33,075 nucleotides of DNA, taken from NCBI GenBank assembly GCA_001462235.1, contig LIUI01000009.1, positions 1,755 to 34,829 of the forward strand, given 5' to 3'. The notes beneath the pieces are model-generated. The model ran no database searches, was not told the DNA's origin, and worked only from the letters and a program-made list of their open reading frames with translations. Shown one piece after another: positions 1 through 7,156 of the stretch. Source of the stretch: Fibrobacteria bacterium GUT307 (lineage in GTDB: Bacteria > Fibrobacterota > Fibrobacteria > Fibrobacterales > Fibrobacteraceae). Both the position numbers and the translations under genes were made by a program. The number at the start of each line of letters is the position of its first letter. Position 1 is the first letter of the stretch.

Positions 1-306
1 TTCCTTAAAGGATGGGAAATTGTTTCTAAAAAAGCATCCCTCGGTTCAAATGTGAAAGAAGTGCTGTCTCAGGTGGAAAGCGCAAGTGTTGACTGCGGCG
101 TGGTGTATGCCACCGATGCGGCTACGGCAAAAAATGTAAAAGTGGTGACCTTCGCTCCGGAAGGCAGCCATAAACCGGTGGTTTATCCTGCGGCCGTATT
201 GAAAGGTTCAAAAAATCCAACTGCAGCACAGGCTTTTTTGGATTTTTTAAGCTCGCCCAAAGCGGTAGCAGTGTTTGAAAAAATAGGATTTACTGTGGTT
301 AAGTAA
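1..306 (+). CDS. modA: ModA molybdate-binding protein, C-terminal part (cut by window edge)
   Basis: The frame is open from base 1 and ends with TAA at 304-306, so only the last ~101 residues of a periplasmic molybdate-binding protein are visible. It aligns over its whole length with the end of the next gene: shared stretches include CGVVYATD, APEGSHKPVVYPAAVL and FLDFLSSPKAVAVFEKIGF. The VVYATD and GSHKPVVYPAAVL segments are typical of the C-terminal lobe of ModA. The protein would deliver molybdate to ModB/ModC. Its amino end, including any signal peptide, lies outside the window. The ATG at 52 is internal, not a start. Confidence 0.85.
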   Translation, partial: FLKGWEIVSKKASLGSNVKEVLSQVESASVDCGVVYATDAATAKNVKVVTFAPEGSHKPVVYPAAVLKGSKNPTAAQAFLDFLSSPKAVAVFEKIGFTVVK

Positions 307-990
307 ATGAAGATATTTGCCGCCATAAGCCTTGCGAAAGTGTTAAATGAAATTGCAACGCTGTACAAAGCCGTTGCACCGGACATAACACTTTCTTTTG
401 AGTTTGCTTCCAGTGGCAAGCTAAAAACCCGTATTGAGAACGGCACCGATGCAGATTTGTTTCTTTCTGCCGGGCAAAAGCAAATGGACGCACTGGCCGG
501 CAAATTCATAAACGATGCTACACGCAAAAATTTGCTGATCAATAAGGTGGTGCTTATAGTGCCGCAAAACAGCACAAAAAGCATTTCTTCTTTTGAGGAT
601 GTTTTAACCGATAAAGTATCGCTCGTAGCATTGGGCAATGCCTCTGCGCCTATTGGGCAGTATTCGGAAGAAATATTTACCTTCTTAAAAGGCTGGGATA
701 TTGTTTCTAAAAAAGCCTTCCTCGCTTCAAATTCAAAGAAGGTGCTAGCTCAGGTAGAAAGCCTAACTGTTGTTGACTGCGGTGTGGTGTATGCCACCGA
801 TGTTGCTGCGGCAAAGAATGTAAAAGTTGCGGCCTTTGCTCCAGAAGGCAGCCATAAACCGGTGGTTTATCCTGCTGCTGTATTGACGGGTTCAAAGAAT
901 CCAACTGAGGCACAGGCTTTTTTGGATTTTTTAAGTTCACCCAAAGCTGTAGCGGTGTTTGAAAAAATAGGATTTCAAGTGGTGAAATAA
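307..990 (+). CDS. modA: Second ModA copy, starting directly at the mature domain
   Basis: This 227-aa protein has a full ModA-type binding fold: FAAISLAKVLNEIA at the start, ASSGKLKTRIENG, DLFLSAGQKQMDAL and the C-terminal VVYATD/PVVYPAAVL region. Its ATG follows the stop of the first copy with no gap and in the same frame. The reading frame is therefore one tandem repeat interrupted by a single TAA. There is no signal peptide: the protein begins at the first strand of the mature domain. It differs from copy 1 at scattered codons and carries one extra codon before DCG. No clear Shine-Dalgarno sequence precedes it. It is either a cytoplasmic or non-functional duplicate, or reaches the periplasm only if joined to copy 1. 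modB follows after 1 nt. Confidence 0.85.
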   Translation: MKIFAAISLAKVLNEIATLYKAVAPDITLSFEFASSGKLKTRIENGTDADLFLSAGQKQMDALAGKFINDATRKNLLINKVVLIVPQNSTKSISSFEDVLTDKVSLVALGNASAPIGQYSEEIFTFLKGWDIVSKKAFLASNSKKVLAQVESLTVVDCGVVYATDVAAAKNVKVAAFAPEGSHKPVVYPAAVLTGSKNPTEAQAFLDFLSSPKAVAVFEKIGFQVVK

Positions 991-991
991 G

Positions 992-1654
992 ATGGATTTA
1001 TTTCCTTTATTTAACTCACTTAGAATTACCGCAATTGCCACTTCTGCCGCATTTGTCGTTGGCATCTTTGCGGCTTACGCTGTTTTGCGTTTGCCGCGAT
1101 TCGTCAAGGGTTTGTGCGATACCATTCTCACCATTCCTCTGGTGTTGCCCCCCACAGTGGTGGGCTATTTTATACTCGTGTGGCTCTCGCCAAGGAGCGT
1201 GATTGGCACAAAACTTTACGAGTGGTTTTCAATGACAATCACCATGCGTTGGTATGCAGCGGTGGTGGCAGTTGCCATCATCGCATTTCCTTTTGTGTAT
1301 AGAACAGCACGTGGAGCATTTGAAAGTTTTGACCAAAACCTGTTGGATGCCGGGCGAACTTTGGGGCTTTCTGAAAAATATATCTTTTTTAGAATACTTC
1401 TTCCCAACTGCAAACACGGAATTATAGCGGGAACGGTGATAGCATTCGCACGCGGCCTGGGCGAATACGGCGCAACCAGCATGGTTGCTGGGTATATCCC
1501 CGGCAAAACAGCTACAGTTTCCACATCCGTAGCATTCTTTTGGCAGATAAACCAAGACGATATGGCGTTTTATTGGGTGATGATAAATCTTGCGGTGTCT
1601 GTTGTATTTATGGTTTTAATCAATGTGTTCAACAAGCCAAAAGTTCGGGGGTAG
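992..1654 (+). CDS. modB: Molybdate ABC transporter permease ModB
   Basis: This 220-aa inner-membrane protein has five to six hydrophobic segments. The ABC-permease EAA-type loop lies around residues 115-165 (DAGRTLGLSEKYIFFRILLP, then ARGLGEYGATSMVAGYIPG), which is characteristic of ModB. The opening LFPLFNSLRITAIAT and the LPPTVVGYF segment also match the family. It forms the membrane channel for molybdate, receives substrate from ModA and couples to ModC. It starts 1 nt after modA and ends 2 nt before modC, so the genes form one operon. Length is normal. Confidence 0.95.
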   Translation: MDLFPLFNSLRITAIATSAAFVVGIFAAYAVLRLPRFVKGLCDTILTIPLVLPPTVVGYFILVWLSPRSVIGTKLYEWFSMTITMRWYAAVVAVAIIAFPFVYRTARGAFESFDQNLLDAGRTLGLSEKYIFFRILLPNCKHGIIAGTVIAFARGLGEYGATSMVAGYIPGKTATVSTSVAFFWQINQDDMAFYWVMINLAVSVVFMVLINVFNKPKVRG

Positions 1655-1656
1655 CA

Positions 1657-2703
1657 ATGCTTGTATGCGATATTGGTAAAAATCTGAACGGCTTTTCTCT
1701 TGATGTGAACATTGCAGCTAAACCCGGCGTTACTGCGTTGATGGGGGCTTCGGGCAGCGGCAAGAGCATGACTCTTCGCTGCATTGCCGGCATTTCCAAA
1801 CCGGACAGGGGGCGAATTGAATTAAACGGCGTTGTGCTGTTTGACTACGAGAAGAAAATCAACCTGCCTCCGCAAAAACGCAACACTGGCTTTTTATTCC
1901 AGGATTATGCCCTATTTCCCAATATGACTGTGCGGCAAAATATTATGACCGGTGCAAAACATAAAACCACCCATGAAAAACAAAGTGCCGCAGAAGAATT
2001 GGCAGAGACCTTTCACATAACGCCGCACTTGAATAAATACCCTTGCCAGCTTTCCGGTGGCGAAAAACAGCGGTGCGCATTGGCACGCATCCTTGCCGGT
2101 TCACCCGATATCCTCATGTTAGACGAGCCTTTTGCCGCTCTTGATAGCCATTTGCGTTGGGAACTGGAACTGGAACTTGCAGGGTTGCTTAAAAGTTTTA
2201 ACAAACCCATTCTCTATGTATCGCACAACCGTAGTGAAGTCTATAGACTATGTGATGACATTGTTATAATGAACGCAGGCAAAAATGAAGTTTTTGGCGA
2301 TAAACGCACGGTATTCAAAAATCCTGCGACTGTTCAAGCCGCGCGGCTTACGGGTTGTAAAAATATAGCGGCGATTGCCATCACGGGAACTCGGATATCT
2401 GTGCCTAATTGGGGCATTGAATTTGAAGCGGTTAAAACACCGAAAGACATTCATTATGTCGGCATTCGGTCTAATTATATAATTCCGGCATCCATTGCGA
2501 AAGAAGGCGATGTTATTGCTGCATTCCCCTTTGAGATAGTGAGTGAAATTGAGGATACTTTCACCAGTATTTTAATGGTACGCAAGCGGGGAACGAATTT
2601 GCCTGTTATTCGATGGGAAATGCCCAAAAAAGAGCGTGCGGCATTACGAGGAATGCCGCAGGAGTTGGCATTTTTGCGTGAATATGTTTTGTTTTTAAGG
2701 TAG
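1657..2703 (+). CDS. modC: Molybdate ABC transporter ATPase ModC
   Basis: This 348-aa ATPase energises molybdate import. Visible motifs are Walker A GASGSGKS (residues 30-37), the Q-loop in FLFQDYALFP, the ABC signature LSGGEKQR (132-139) and Walker B ILMLDEP (152-158). The remaining ~110 residues form a divergent TOBE/MOP-like regulatory tail. An upstream in-frame ATG at 1540 would run 117 nt into modB. The start at 1657 is preferred because the protein then begins like ModC and sits 2 nt after the modB stop behind a G-rich stretch. The 3' end overlaps the convergent nhaD gene by 9 nt. Confidence 0.95.
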   Translation: MLVCDIGKNLNGFSLDVNIAAKPGVTALMGASGSGKSMTLRCIAGISKPDRGRIELNGVVLFDYEKKINLPPQKRNTGFLFQDYALFPNMTVRQNIMTGAKHKTTHEKQSAAEELAETFHITPHLNKYPCQLSGGEKQRCALARILAGSPDILMLDEPFAALDSHLRWELELELAGLLKSFNKPILYVSHNRSEVYRLCDDIVIMNAGKNEVFGDKRTVFKNPATVQAARLTGCKNIAAIAITGTRISVPNWGIEFEAVKTPKDIHYVGIRSNYIIPASIAKEGDVIAAFPFEIVSEIEDTFTSILMVRKRGTNLPVIRWEMPKKERAALRGMPQELAFLREYVLFLR

Positions 2704-3993
2704 GCTCAAATACACTACTGCTCCCGCTACATAACCCAAAGCGGCTAATGGGGCTATTCTTTTGAGGTACCAACCAAAAGTCAAGTTTTTATCCATGCCC
2801 ATAGCCGCAACTCCGGCTGCAGAACCTATGATTAGCATACTTCCGCCTGTGCCAGCACAATAAGATACAAACCCCCAAAACAAGCCATCTTCTCTAAAAA
2901 TTTCCGAAGCGTTGTCTATGGCATACATTTTCATTGTTGCGGCAACGAGCGGAACATTATCAACAATAGCAGAAAGAGCACCAATGGCAAGAGTTATTAT
3001 ACGGATATCGCCAATGTTTTCATCCAATATTTTTGCTAAGGCTGCAAGCTGGCCCGTTGAACCTAAACACCCTACGGAAAGCATAATACCGGCAAAAAAC
3101 AAAACACTTGACATATCAATTTCTTTAAGAGCATGAAAAATGCTAAGACGCTCTACGTTGTAAGTATATTTGCGCCCCAAAAGTTCAGTAACAATCCATA
3201 GAATGCCCAAAACAAAAAACATGGCAATATACGGAGGAACATGGAAAAAACTTTTAATTACCGGCACCATCAAAAGGCCGCCGATTCCTGCAGTGAAAAG
3301 TATATTTTTTTCGTATGAAGATGGTTTTTGCGTTTCTAATGCTGCTTGTGCCAACTCTGAGCGAACTTTGCCCTTAACAATGAAACTGACAATTATTATA
3401 GGCACTAAAAGACAAATTGCGCTTGGCAAAAATAAGGATTCTACAATGCCTAATGCAGAAATCTGCTTGCCAATCCAAAGCATGGTTGTGGTTACATCGC
3501 CAATGGGGCTCCATGCACCGCCAGCGTTTGCCGCTATAACTATTAAACCAGTAAAAAACAGCCTATTCTTTGTGTCGTCAACCATTTTGCGGCAGAGAGT
3601 CACCATGACTATTGTTGTTGTTAAATTATCCAAAACTGCGCTCAAAAAGAAAGCTATCCATGAAATTATCCACATTAGGCTTTTTGCATTATCGGTTTTT
3701 ATGCGAGAAGTTATCAATGAAAAGCCATCGTTTGCATCTATTACAGCCACTATAGTCATGGCTCCCATTAAAAAGAATAAAATTTGAGATAAATCGCCAA
3801 AGGTATCAAACAATTGAAGAGAAACATGTTCCAAACCTTCTCCGTGAGGAGAGCCTTGAAATCTGAACCACACTAGCCAAAGGGCCGCTCCAAAAAAAAG
3901 CGCATTTGCGGATTTATTTATCTTGATATAATGTTCAAGAGCAATAGCTAAATATCCGAGTACAAAAATGACTGCAATAGCTGTTAAAATCAT
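2695..3993 (-). CDS. nhaD: NhaD-type Na+/H+ antiporter
   Basis: This 432-aa polytopic membrane protein of the ion-transporter superfamily exchanges Na+ (or Li+) for H+ across the inner membrane. Family features are the N-terminal LGYLAIALEHYIKINKSANAL, the DNLTTTIVMVTL segment, NAGGAWSPIGDVTTTMLWI, SAIVDNVPLVAA and GTGGSMLIIGSAAGVAAMG. The Asp/Asn/Thr residues in the DN[LV]-type membrane segments are the expected ion-handling positions. Length is typical. It lies 90 nt downstream of a small same-strand gene and converges tail-to-tail on modC with a 9-nt overlap. No strong Shine-Dalgarno sequence is visible before the ATG. Confidence 0.92.
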   Translation of the reverse strand: MILTAIAVIFVLGYLAIALEHYIKINKSANALFFGAALWLVWFRFQGSPHGEGLEHVSLQLFDTFGDLSQILFFLMGAMTIVAVIDANDGFSLITSRIKTDNAKSLMWIISWIAFFLSAVLDNLTTTIVMVTLCRKMVDDTKNRLFFTGLIVIAANAGGAWSPIGDVTTTMLWIGKQISALGIVESLFLPSAICLLVPIIIVSFIVKGKVRSELAQAALETQKPSSYEKNILFTAGIGGLLMVPVIKSFFHVPPYIAMFFVLGILWIVTELLGRKYTYNVERLSIFHALKEIDMSSVLFFAGIMLSVGCLGSTGQLAALAKILDENIGDIRIITLAIGALSAIVDNVPLVAATMKMYAIDNASEIFREDGLFWGFVSYCAGTGGSMLIIGSAAGVAAMGMDKNLTFGWYLKRIAPLAALGYVAGAVVYLSLP

Positions 3994-4083
3994 AACAGCA
4001 TGAATTTAGTCACTATTATCTGCTAAAAGAGTTAATGTTTGGAAAATTGGGACTGAAGATGGCGATTTTTCGGATAAACGGTA

Positions 4084-4317
4084 TTATAAATCGTTCCTCG
4101 GTCGCTTTTTCTTACTAACGCATATACGGTAGCCATCGCCCTGTTTTCCCAGTTTCTCTTGTTTTTCAAAGGATATGTCATAATTTTTCATTATGTAACG
4201 AAATCCCTGCACAATGGGGTTTGTATCTCCTACGGAATCCCAATAAGCGCTGCTGCGATAGGCAGCTTCTTTATTGTACATTTCAATATGTTCTTCTTTA
4301 ATAAGCGGTTCAGTCAT
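4084..4317 (-). CDS. Small hypothetical protein (77 aa)
   Basis: I do not recognise a family. The start at 4317 (MTEPLIKEEH) is chosen because AGGAG lies about 7 nt upstream; a longer frame from 4338 lacks this. The product is soluble, charged and without membrane segments. It contains VGDTNPIVQGFRYIMKNYDISFEKQEKL and a basic end (SKKKRPRNDL). It has its own likely promoter (TTGATG-18-TATATT) and lies upstream of nhaD on the same strand. The gene diverges from the AnfO-like operon. Codon use and the good ribosome site suggest it is a real gene. Confidence 0.6.
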   Translation of the reverse strand: MTEPLIKEEHIEMYNKEAAYRSSAYWDSVGDTNPIVQGFRYIMKNYDISFEKQEKLGKQGDGYRICVSKKKRPRNDL

Positions 4318-4349
4318 CTTATTTTCTCCTTGTTGCAAATGATGAGCAT

Positions 4350-4379
4350 AATATAGAAAAATTTCTACCTTCCCATCAA
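4350..4379 (-). promoter_or_regulatory. Predicted sigma70 promoter for the small 77-aa gene
   Basis: On the minus strand TTGATG (4374-4379) is followed after 18 nt by TATATT (4350-4355). The -10 box lies in the CTATATT context seen at other promoters in this window. The predicted 5' leader is about 25-30 nt and contains the AGGAG ribosome site. Confidence 0.55.
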
Positions 4380-4414
4380 ATGGCTATTAACTATTCCCCA
4401 TAGGAGACAAAACT

Positions 4415-5029
4415 ATGAACAAGATAGCAGTGTTTGCAAACGGAAATTCAAATTTGTGCGATTTCTTTGAAGCTGAACGCTTTTTAATATTTGAACGCAC
4501 CGGAACAGGCTGGGAAAAGGCAAAAGAAGTGAATTTTGAAAAAATAGTTCCCTCTGCTCCTGCATTGACACGGAAAAGCACAGAGGCTCTTTTGCCGCTT
4601 GTTGAGGGTTGCAATATATTGGCAGGCGGTGCCCTATTTGGCATCCCGTTTTCTGTGTTTGACCGTGCCAAGTTGCATATTTTTGAAATTAGCGATATAA
4701 ACGGCGAAACTTTTGATGGCATTGCAGAAGAACTGTGCAATGCAAATGCAGAAGCGGCCATGAAAGAAGCTATTATCAAAGATGCAAAACCTGTTGAAAC
4801 TTCCACGCCCGGCATTTATTTTTTGGATTTAATAGCTTTGCAAAAAGAATGTCCAGAAATATCAAGCAAAAGGGCGATGATGGATTTTTTGAAAGACACC
4901 CCGTTTTTGGAACTGCGCCTTGTATGCAAGCATATTCCGCCTTGGATTGAGAACAACGGGGCCTACAATGTGCAGGTTGCCGGCAATGAAGGCGGTGCTG
5001 TTCAAGCGGTGATTACTAAAAAGTGTTAA
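4415..5029 (+). CDS. anfO: AnfO-family (Fe-only nitrogenase accessory) protein
   Basis: This 204-aa protein resembles the AnfO family of alternative-nitrogenase accessory proteins. The start IAVFANGN..LCDFFEAERFLIFERTGTGW and the segment GCNILAGGALFGIPFSVFDRA match the N-terminal half. The C-terminal half carries GIYFLDLIALQKECPEISSKRAMMDFL, then FLELRLVCKHIPPWIE, as in AnfO C-termini. AnfO is encoded with Fe-only nitrogenase in known diazotrophs; its biochemical role is unsettled. AGGAG lies 8 nt before the ATG. The gene is 13 nt upstream of a conserved unknown gene and near modABC, in keeping with nitrogenase-related metal use. No nitrogenase structural gene is in this window. The assignment is from recalled family features. 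Confidence 0.65.
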   Translation: MNKIAVFANGNSNLCDFFEAERFLIFERTGTGWEKAKEVNFEKIVPSAPALTRKSTEALLPLVEGCNILAGGALFGIPFSVFDRAKLHIFEISDINGETFDGIAEELCNANAEAAMKEAIIKDAKPVETSTPGIYFLDLIALQKECPEISSKRAMMDFLKDTPFLELRLVCKHIPPWIENNGAYNVQVAGNEGGAVQAVITKKC

Positions 5030-5042
5030 CAAAAGGTGTTAG

Positions 5043-5828
5043 ATGAGAAATTTTAACCTGCTGGAAAATAATATGATACAACTTCCCAGCGGCGTGTTTG
5101 CTGGGGTAGATAGCTATACCTGTTACCCAAGCGGAGAATTGGAAGGCGTTAAACTTTCTGAAAAGAATATGCTTGTTACCCATGCAGGCGAGTTGATTCC
5201 GGCTTATATTGAAACACACCGCCGCAAAAATAAATTTTCCGTAGAGTTTTATAAAGGCGGCACGATTAAAGCAATAGCCATCAACGAGATGCAGGAGATA
5301 CAAACCCCTATAGGTGAATTCCCTGCCGAGCTTGTTACTTTTTTTGAGACAGGAGAATTAAAACGCTTCTTTCCACTAGACGGGAAAATTAGCGGGATGT
5401 GGAGCGAGCTGGAAGAAAAGGCTCTTGCAATTCCGCTGTCTTTTGACTTGCCTTTTGCATCGTTTACTGCGATTATCAGCGGGGTTGCTTTTTACCAAAG
5501 CGGCAATATTCGCAGCATAACGCTATTCCCCGGAGAAACGGTGCGTATAGCAACAAAATACGGAGAAATTCCCACAAGGAGTGGTTTTTCTCTGTATGAA
5601 TCTGGAAAGCTGGAATCACTGGAACCAGCCGAACCAACGGTAATAAAAACCCCAACTGGTGCACTTAACGCCTTTGACCCAGATGCGGTAGGTATAAACG
5701 CAGATGTAAATTCCCTTGTATTTGACGAAGAAGGCGAAGTAATTGCCATAAACCCTGCGCCTTTTGGCTCATTGCAAATGTGCAGCCCAGAAGATTGCGA
5801 AAGTTGTTCGCAGGGATGTGAATTATGA
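5043..5828 (+). CDS. Conserved YxSG-repeat protein with C-terminal cysteine cluster
   Basis: This 261-aa protein has no function I can name. It contains five degenerate repeats of the form aromatic-x-[SG/T]-G-x-[LI], at YPSGELEGVKL (res. 28-38), YKGGTIKAI (70-78), FETGELKRFF (101-110), YQSGNIRSITL (151-161) and YESGKLESL (185-193). They alternate with TP[IT]G-type turns. This recalls MORN-like beta-hairpin repeats. The last 15 residues carry C247-x4-C252-x2-C255-x3-C259, a possible metal or Fe-S site. The start at 5043 has AAGG 6-7 nt upstream; ATG 5073 is the alternative. It lies between an AnfO-family gene and an OstA-like gene, overlapping the latter by 4 nt. It is likely cytoplasmic since no signal peptide is seen. 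Confidence 0.8.
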   Translation: MRNFNLLENNMIQLPSGVFAGVDSYTCYPSGELEGVKLSEKNMLVTHAGELIPAYIETHRRKNKFSVEFYKGGTIKAIAINEMQEIQTPIGEFPAELVTFFETGELKRFFPLDGKISGMWSELEEKALAIPLSFDLPFASFTAIISGVAFYQSGNIRSITLFPGETVRIATKYGEIPTRSGFSLYESGKLESLEPAEPTVIKTPTGALNAFDPDAVGINADVNSLVFDEEGEVIAINPAPFGSLQMCSPEDCESCSQGCEL

Positions 5829-6985
5829 AGAACATAATACTCATCCTTTTTCTATTCTTGCCGGCAATATCCCAAACGCCGTTTCTTCCTAATGCAAAAA
5901 TTGAGAAAGGCAAAATGCCGCTTGTTATGGAACATGCAGACTCACTTTTTGCCATGCGAAAAGCGGGACATTTGTTTTTGCAAGGGAACGTTAAATTTAA
6001 GCATGATTCCATTGATTTCAGGACCGAACGGGCTTTTTGGAATAGAATTTCCGATGCGGTTCAAAGCGAAGGTGGTTTTGATTTTCGCTACCCCAAAGGA
6101 AATATAAAGGCAGATAGAGGACATTATGCCAGAAAAACCAACATAGCCATAGCAGAAGGAAACGCCGAGGCTCGCGACTCTGCGGGTAAGGGTGCATTTT
6201 TTGGCGAAAAAATATTTTACAACCGGAGCACAGAATTTATGGAAATACCAATTAAACCATTTGCCCATTATTATTTTGAGGAAAAAGGTGTTTTAGACAC
6301 TCTGGCAATTCGTTCCAAAACAATGATATACAACCAACGTGAGCAGATAGCCATAGCCGCAGACTCTGTTTTAATCACAAGAAGGGATGTTATAATCACA
6401 GGTGATACTGGAATTTACAACCAAAAGGAAGGTTTTTTATCATTAAAGGGAAATCCAAAATGCATCATGAGCGATTACACCGTTACCGGGGATTCCATGT
6501 TTGTGAAACTGCAAGACAACGAGGTAGAATCCGTTTTGGTTATTAAAAATGCACATGGTACGCAACAAACAGCGGCAATTGGCAAAAAACCTGCCCAACA
6601 TTCGGAAGTTTTTGGCGATACTCTCTTTTTGGCGGTAAAAAACAACAAAGCCCAAAGCCTTTATGTAAATCTAGAAGCAAAAGGCCTATTTTACGAAGCT
6701 GATCTACCTGATTATGTAAACAAAATGAGCGGCAATCGCATGGATATTTCCTTTGATTTGGGGCGAATGAAGCTGGCAGAGGTAAAGGGCAATGCCAGCA
6801 GCATGGTATTTAATATAAACCCAGACAGAAAGGTGGATGGAAAAAATGAATCCAGCGGAGAATCCATTTACATCTCCTTTGATTCTGCCCAGGTTAGCAA
6901 AATTAAGGTAAAAGGAAACCTGGCATCTGGTATTTATTACGACATGAGCAAGGTTAATGACACAAAAATAATGACAAACCCTTGA
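5825..6985 (+). CDS. OstA/LptA-like LPS-transport periplasmic protein
   Basis: This 386-aa protein begins with a signal peptide (MKNIILILFLFLPAISQ). It continues with beta-strand-rich OstA-type repeats: LFLQGNVKFKHDSIDFRTERAFWN, GNIKADRGHYARKTNIAIAEGNAEARD, and DSVLITRRDVIITGDTGIYNQKEGFLSLKGNP. OstA/LptA proteins form a beta-jellyroll bridge that carries lipopolysaccharide across the periplasm. At 386 aa it is roughly twice a typical LptA and lacks the LptD barrel, like the OstA-like proteins of several Gram-negative phyla. Its ATG overlaps the previous stop (ATGA), indicating translational coupling. The stop codon lies inside the -35 box of the next promoter. Confidence 0.8.
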   Translation: MKNIILILFLFLPAISQTPFLPNAKIEKGKMPLVMEHADSLFAMRKAGHLFLQGNVKFKHDSIDFRTERAFWNRISDAVQSEGGFDFRYPKGNIKADRGHYARKTNIAIAEGNAEARDSAGKGAFFGEKIFYNRSTEFMEIPIKPFAHYYFEEKGVLDTLAIRSKTMIYNQREQIAIAADSVLITRRDVIITGDTGIYNQKEGFLSLKGNPKCIMSDYTVTGDSMFVKLQDNEVESVLVIKNAHGTQQTAAIGKKPAQHSEVFGDTLFLAVKNNKAQSLYVNLEAKGLFYEADLPDYVNKMSGNRMDISFDLGRMKLAEVKGNASSMVFNINPDRKVDGKNESSGESIYISFDSAQVSKIKVKGNLASGIYYDMSKVNDTKIMTNP

Positions 6986-7010
6986 CAAAATCTTAAAATA
7001 TTTCTATATT
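6982..7010 (+). promoter_or_regulatory. Strong predicted sigma70 promoter of the signalling operon
   Basis: TTGACA (6982-6987) and TATATT (7005-7010) are separated by exactly 17 nt. The -35 box contains the TGA stop of the OstA-like gene (6983-6985). Transcription should begin near 7017 and leave a ~140-nt leader before the first gene at 7157. The sequence around the -10 is nearly the same as in the promoter at 14025-14053. Confidence 0.8.
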
Positions 7011-7050
7011 TGTGTTCGTTATGATTTTAGGCAATAAAAAAGTATTTTTT

Positions 7051-7150
7051 GAACACTTGTTCCCTTCTAGGGGCGCATTTCGCTGTTGTTGAAAGGTTAA
7101 TGGTGGCTTTCGCACCATAAAAAACGAAAATTCAACATTAACAGTGGAGG
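7051..7150 (+). promoter_or_regulatory. Structured 5' leader of the signalling operon
   Basis: The leader contains nested complementary segments. CTGTT+GTTGAA (7083-7093) can pair with TTCAAC (7131-7136) and AACAG (7140-7144), leaving a 3-nt ATT bulge. Inside lies ATGGTG (7100-7105) / CACCAT (7113-7118) around a 7-nt loop. Upstream are GAAC/GTTC (7051-7062), CCCT/AGGG (7062-7072) and a competing GCG/CGC hairpin at 7073-7083. The long stem ends 1 nt before the GGAGG ribosome site (7146-7150). It matches no riboswitch class I know; control of translation start is an inference. Confidence 0.45.
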
Positions 7151-7156
7151 TGTGAA

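Noticed and set aside
183-638. A 151-aa open frame on the minus strand
   Set aside because: It is antisense to both modA copies and spans their junction, with no family pattern.
1540-1656. Upstream extension of modC
   Set aside because: It would overlap modB by 115 nt and adds residues absent from ModC proteins; the ATG at 1657 fits the family start.
3170-3787. A 205-aa open frame on the plus strand
   Set aside because: It is antisense to nhaD and has no recognisable domain; the nhaD reading is clear.
7035-7050. AT-only hairpin around AAAAAAGTATTTTTT as a terminator
   Set aside because: It has no GC stem and lies just after the strong promoter, so an intrinsic terminator is unlikely; it probably reflects AT-rich leader sequence.
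7018-7156. A known riboswitch (c-di-GMP, SAM or methionine related)
   Set aside because: I see none of the conserved cores of these classes; only generic hairpins are present.
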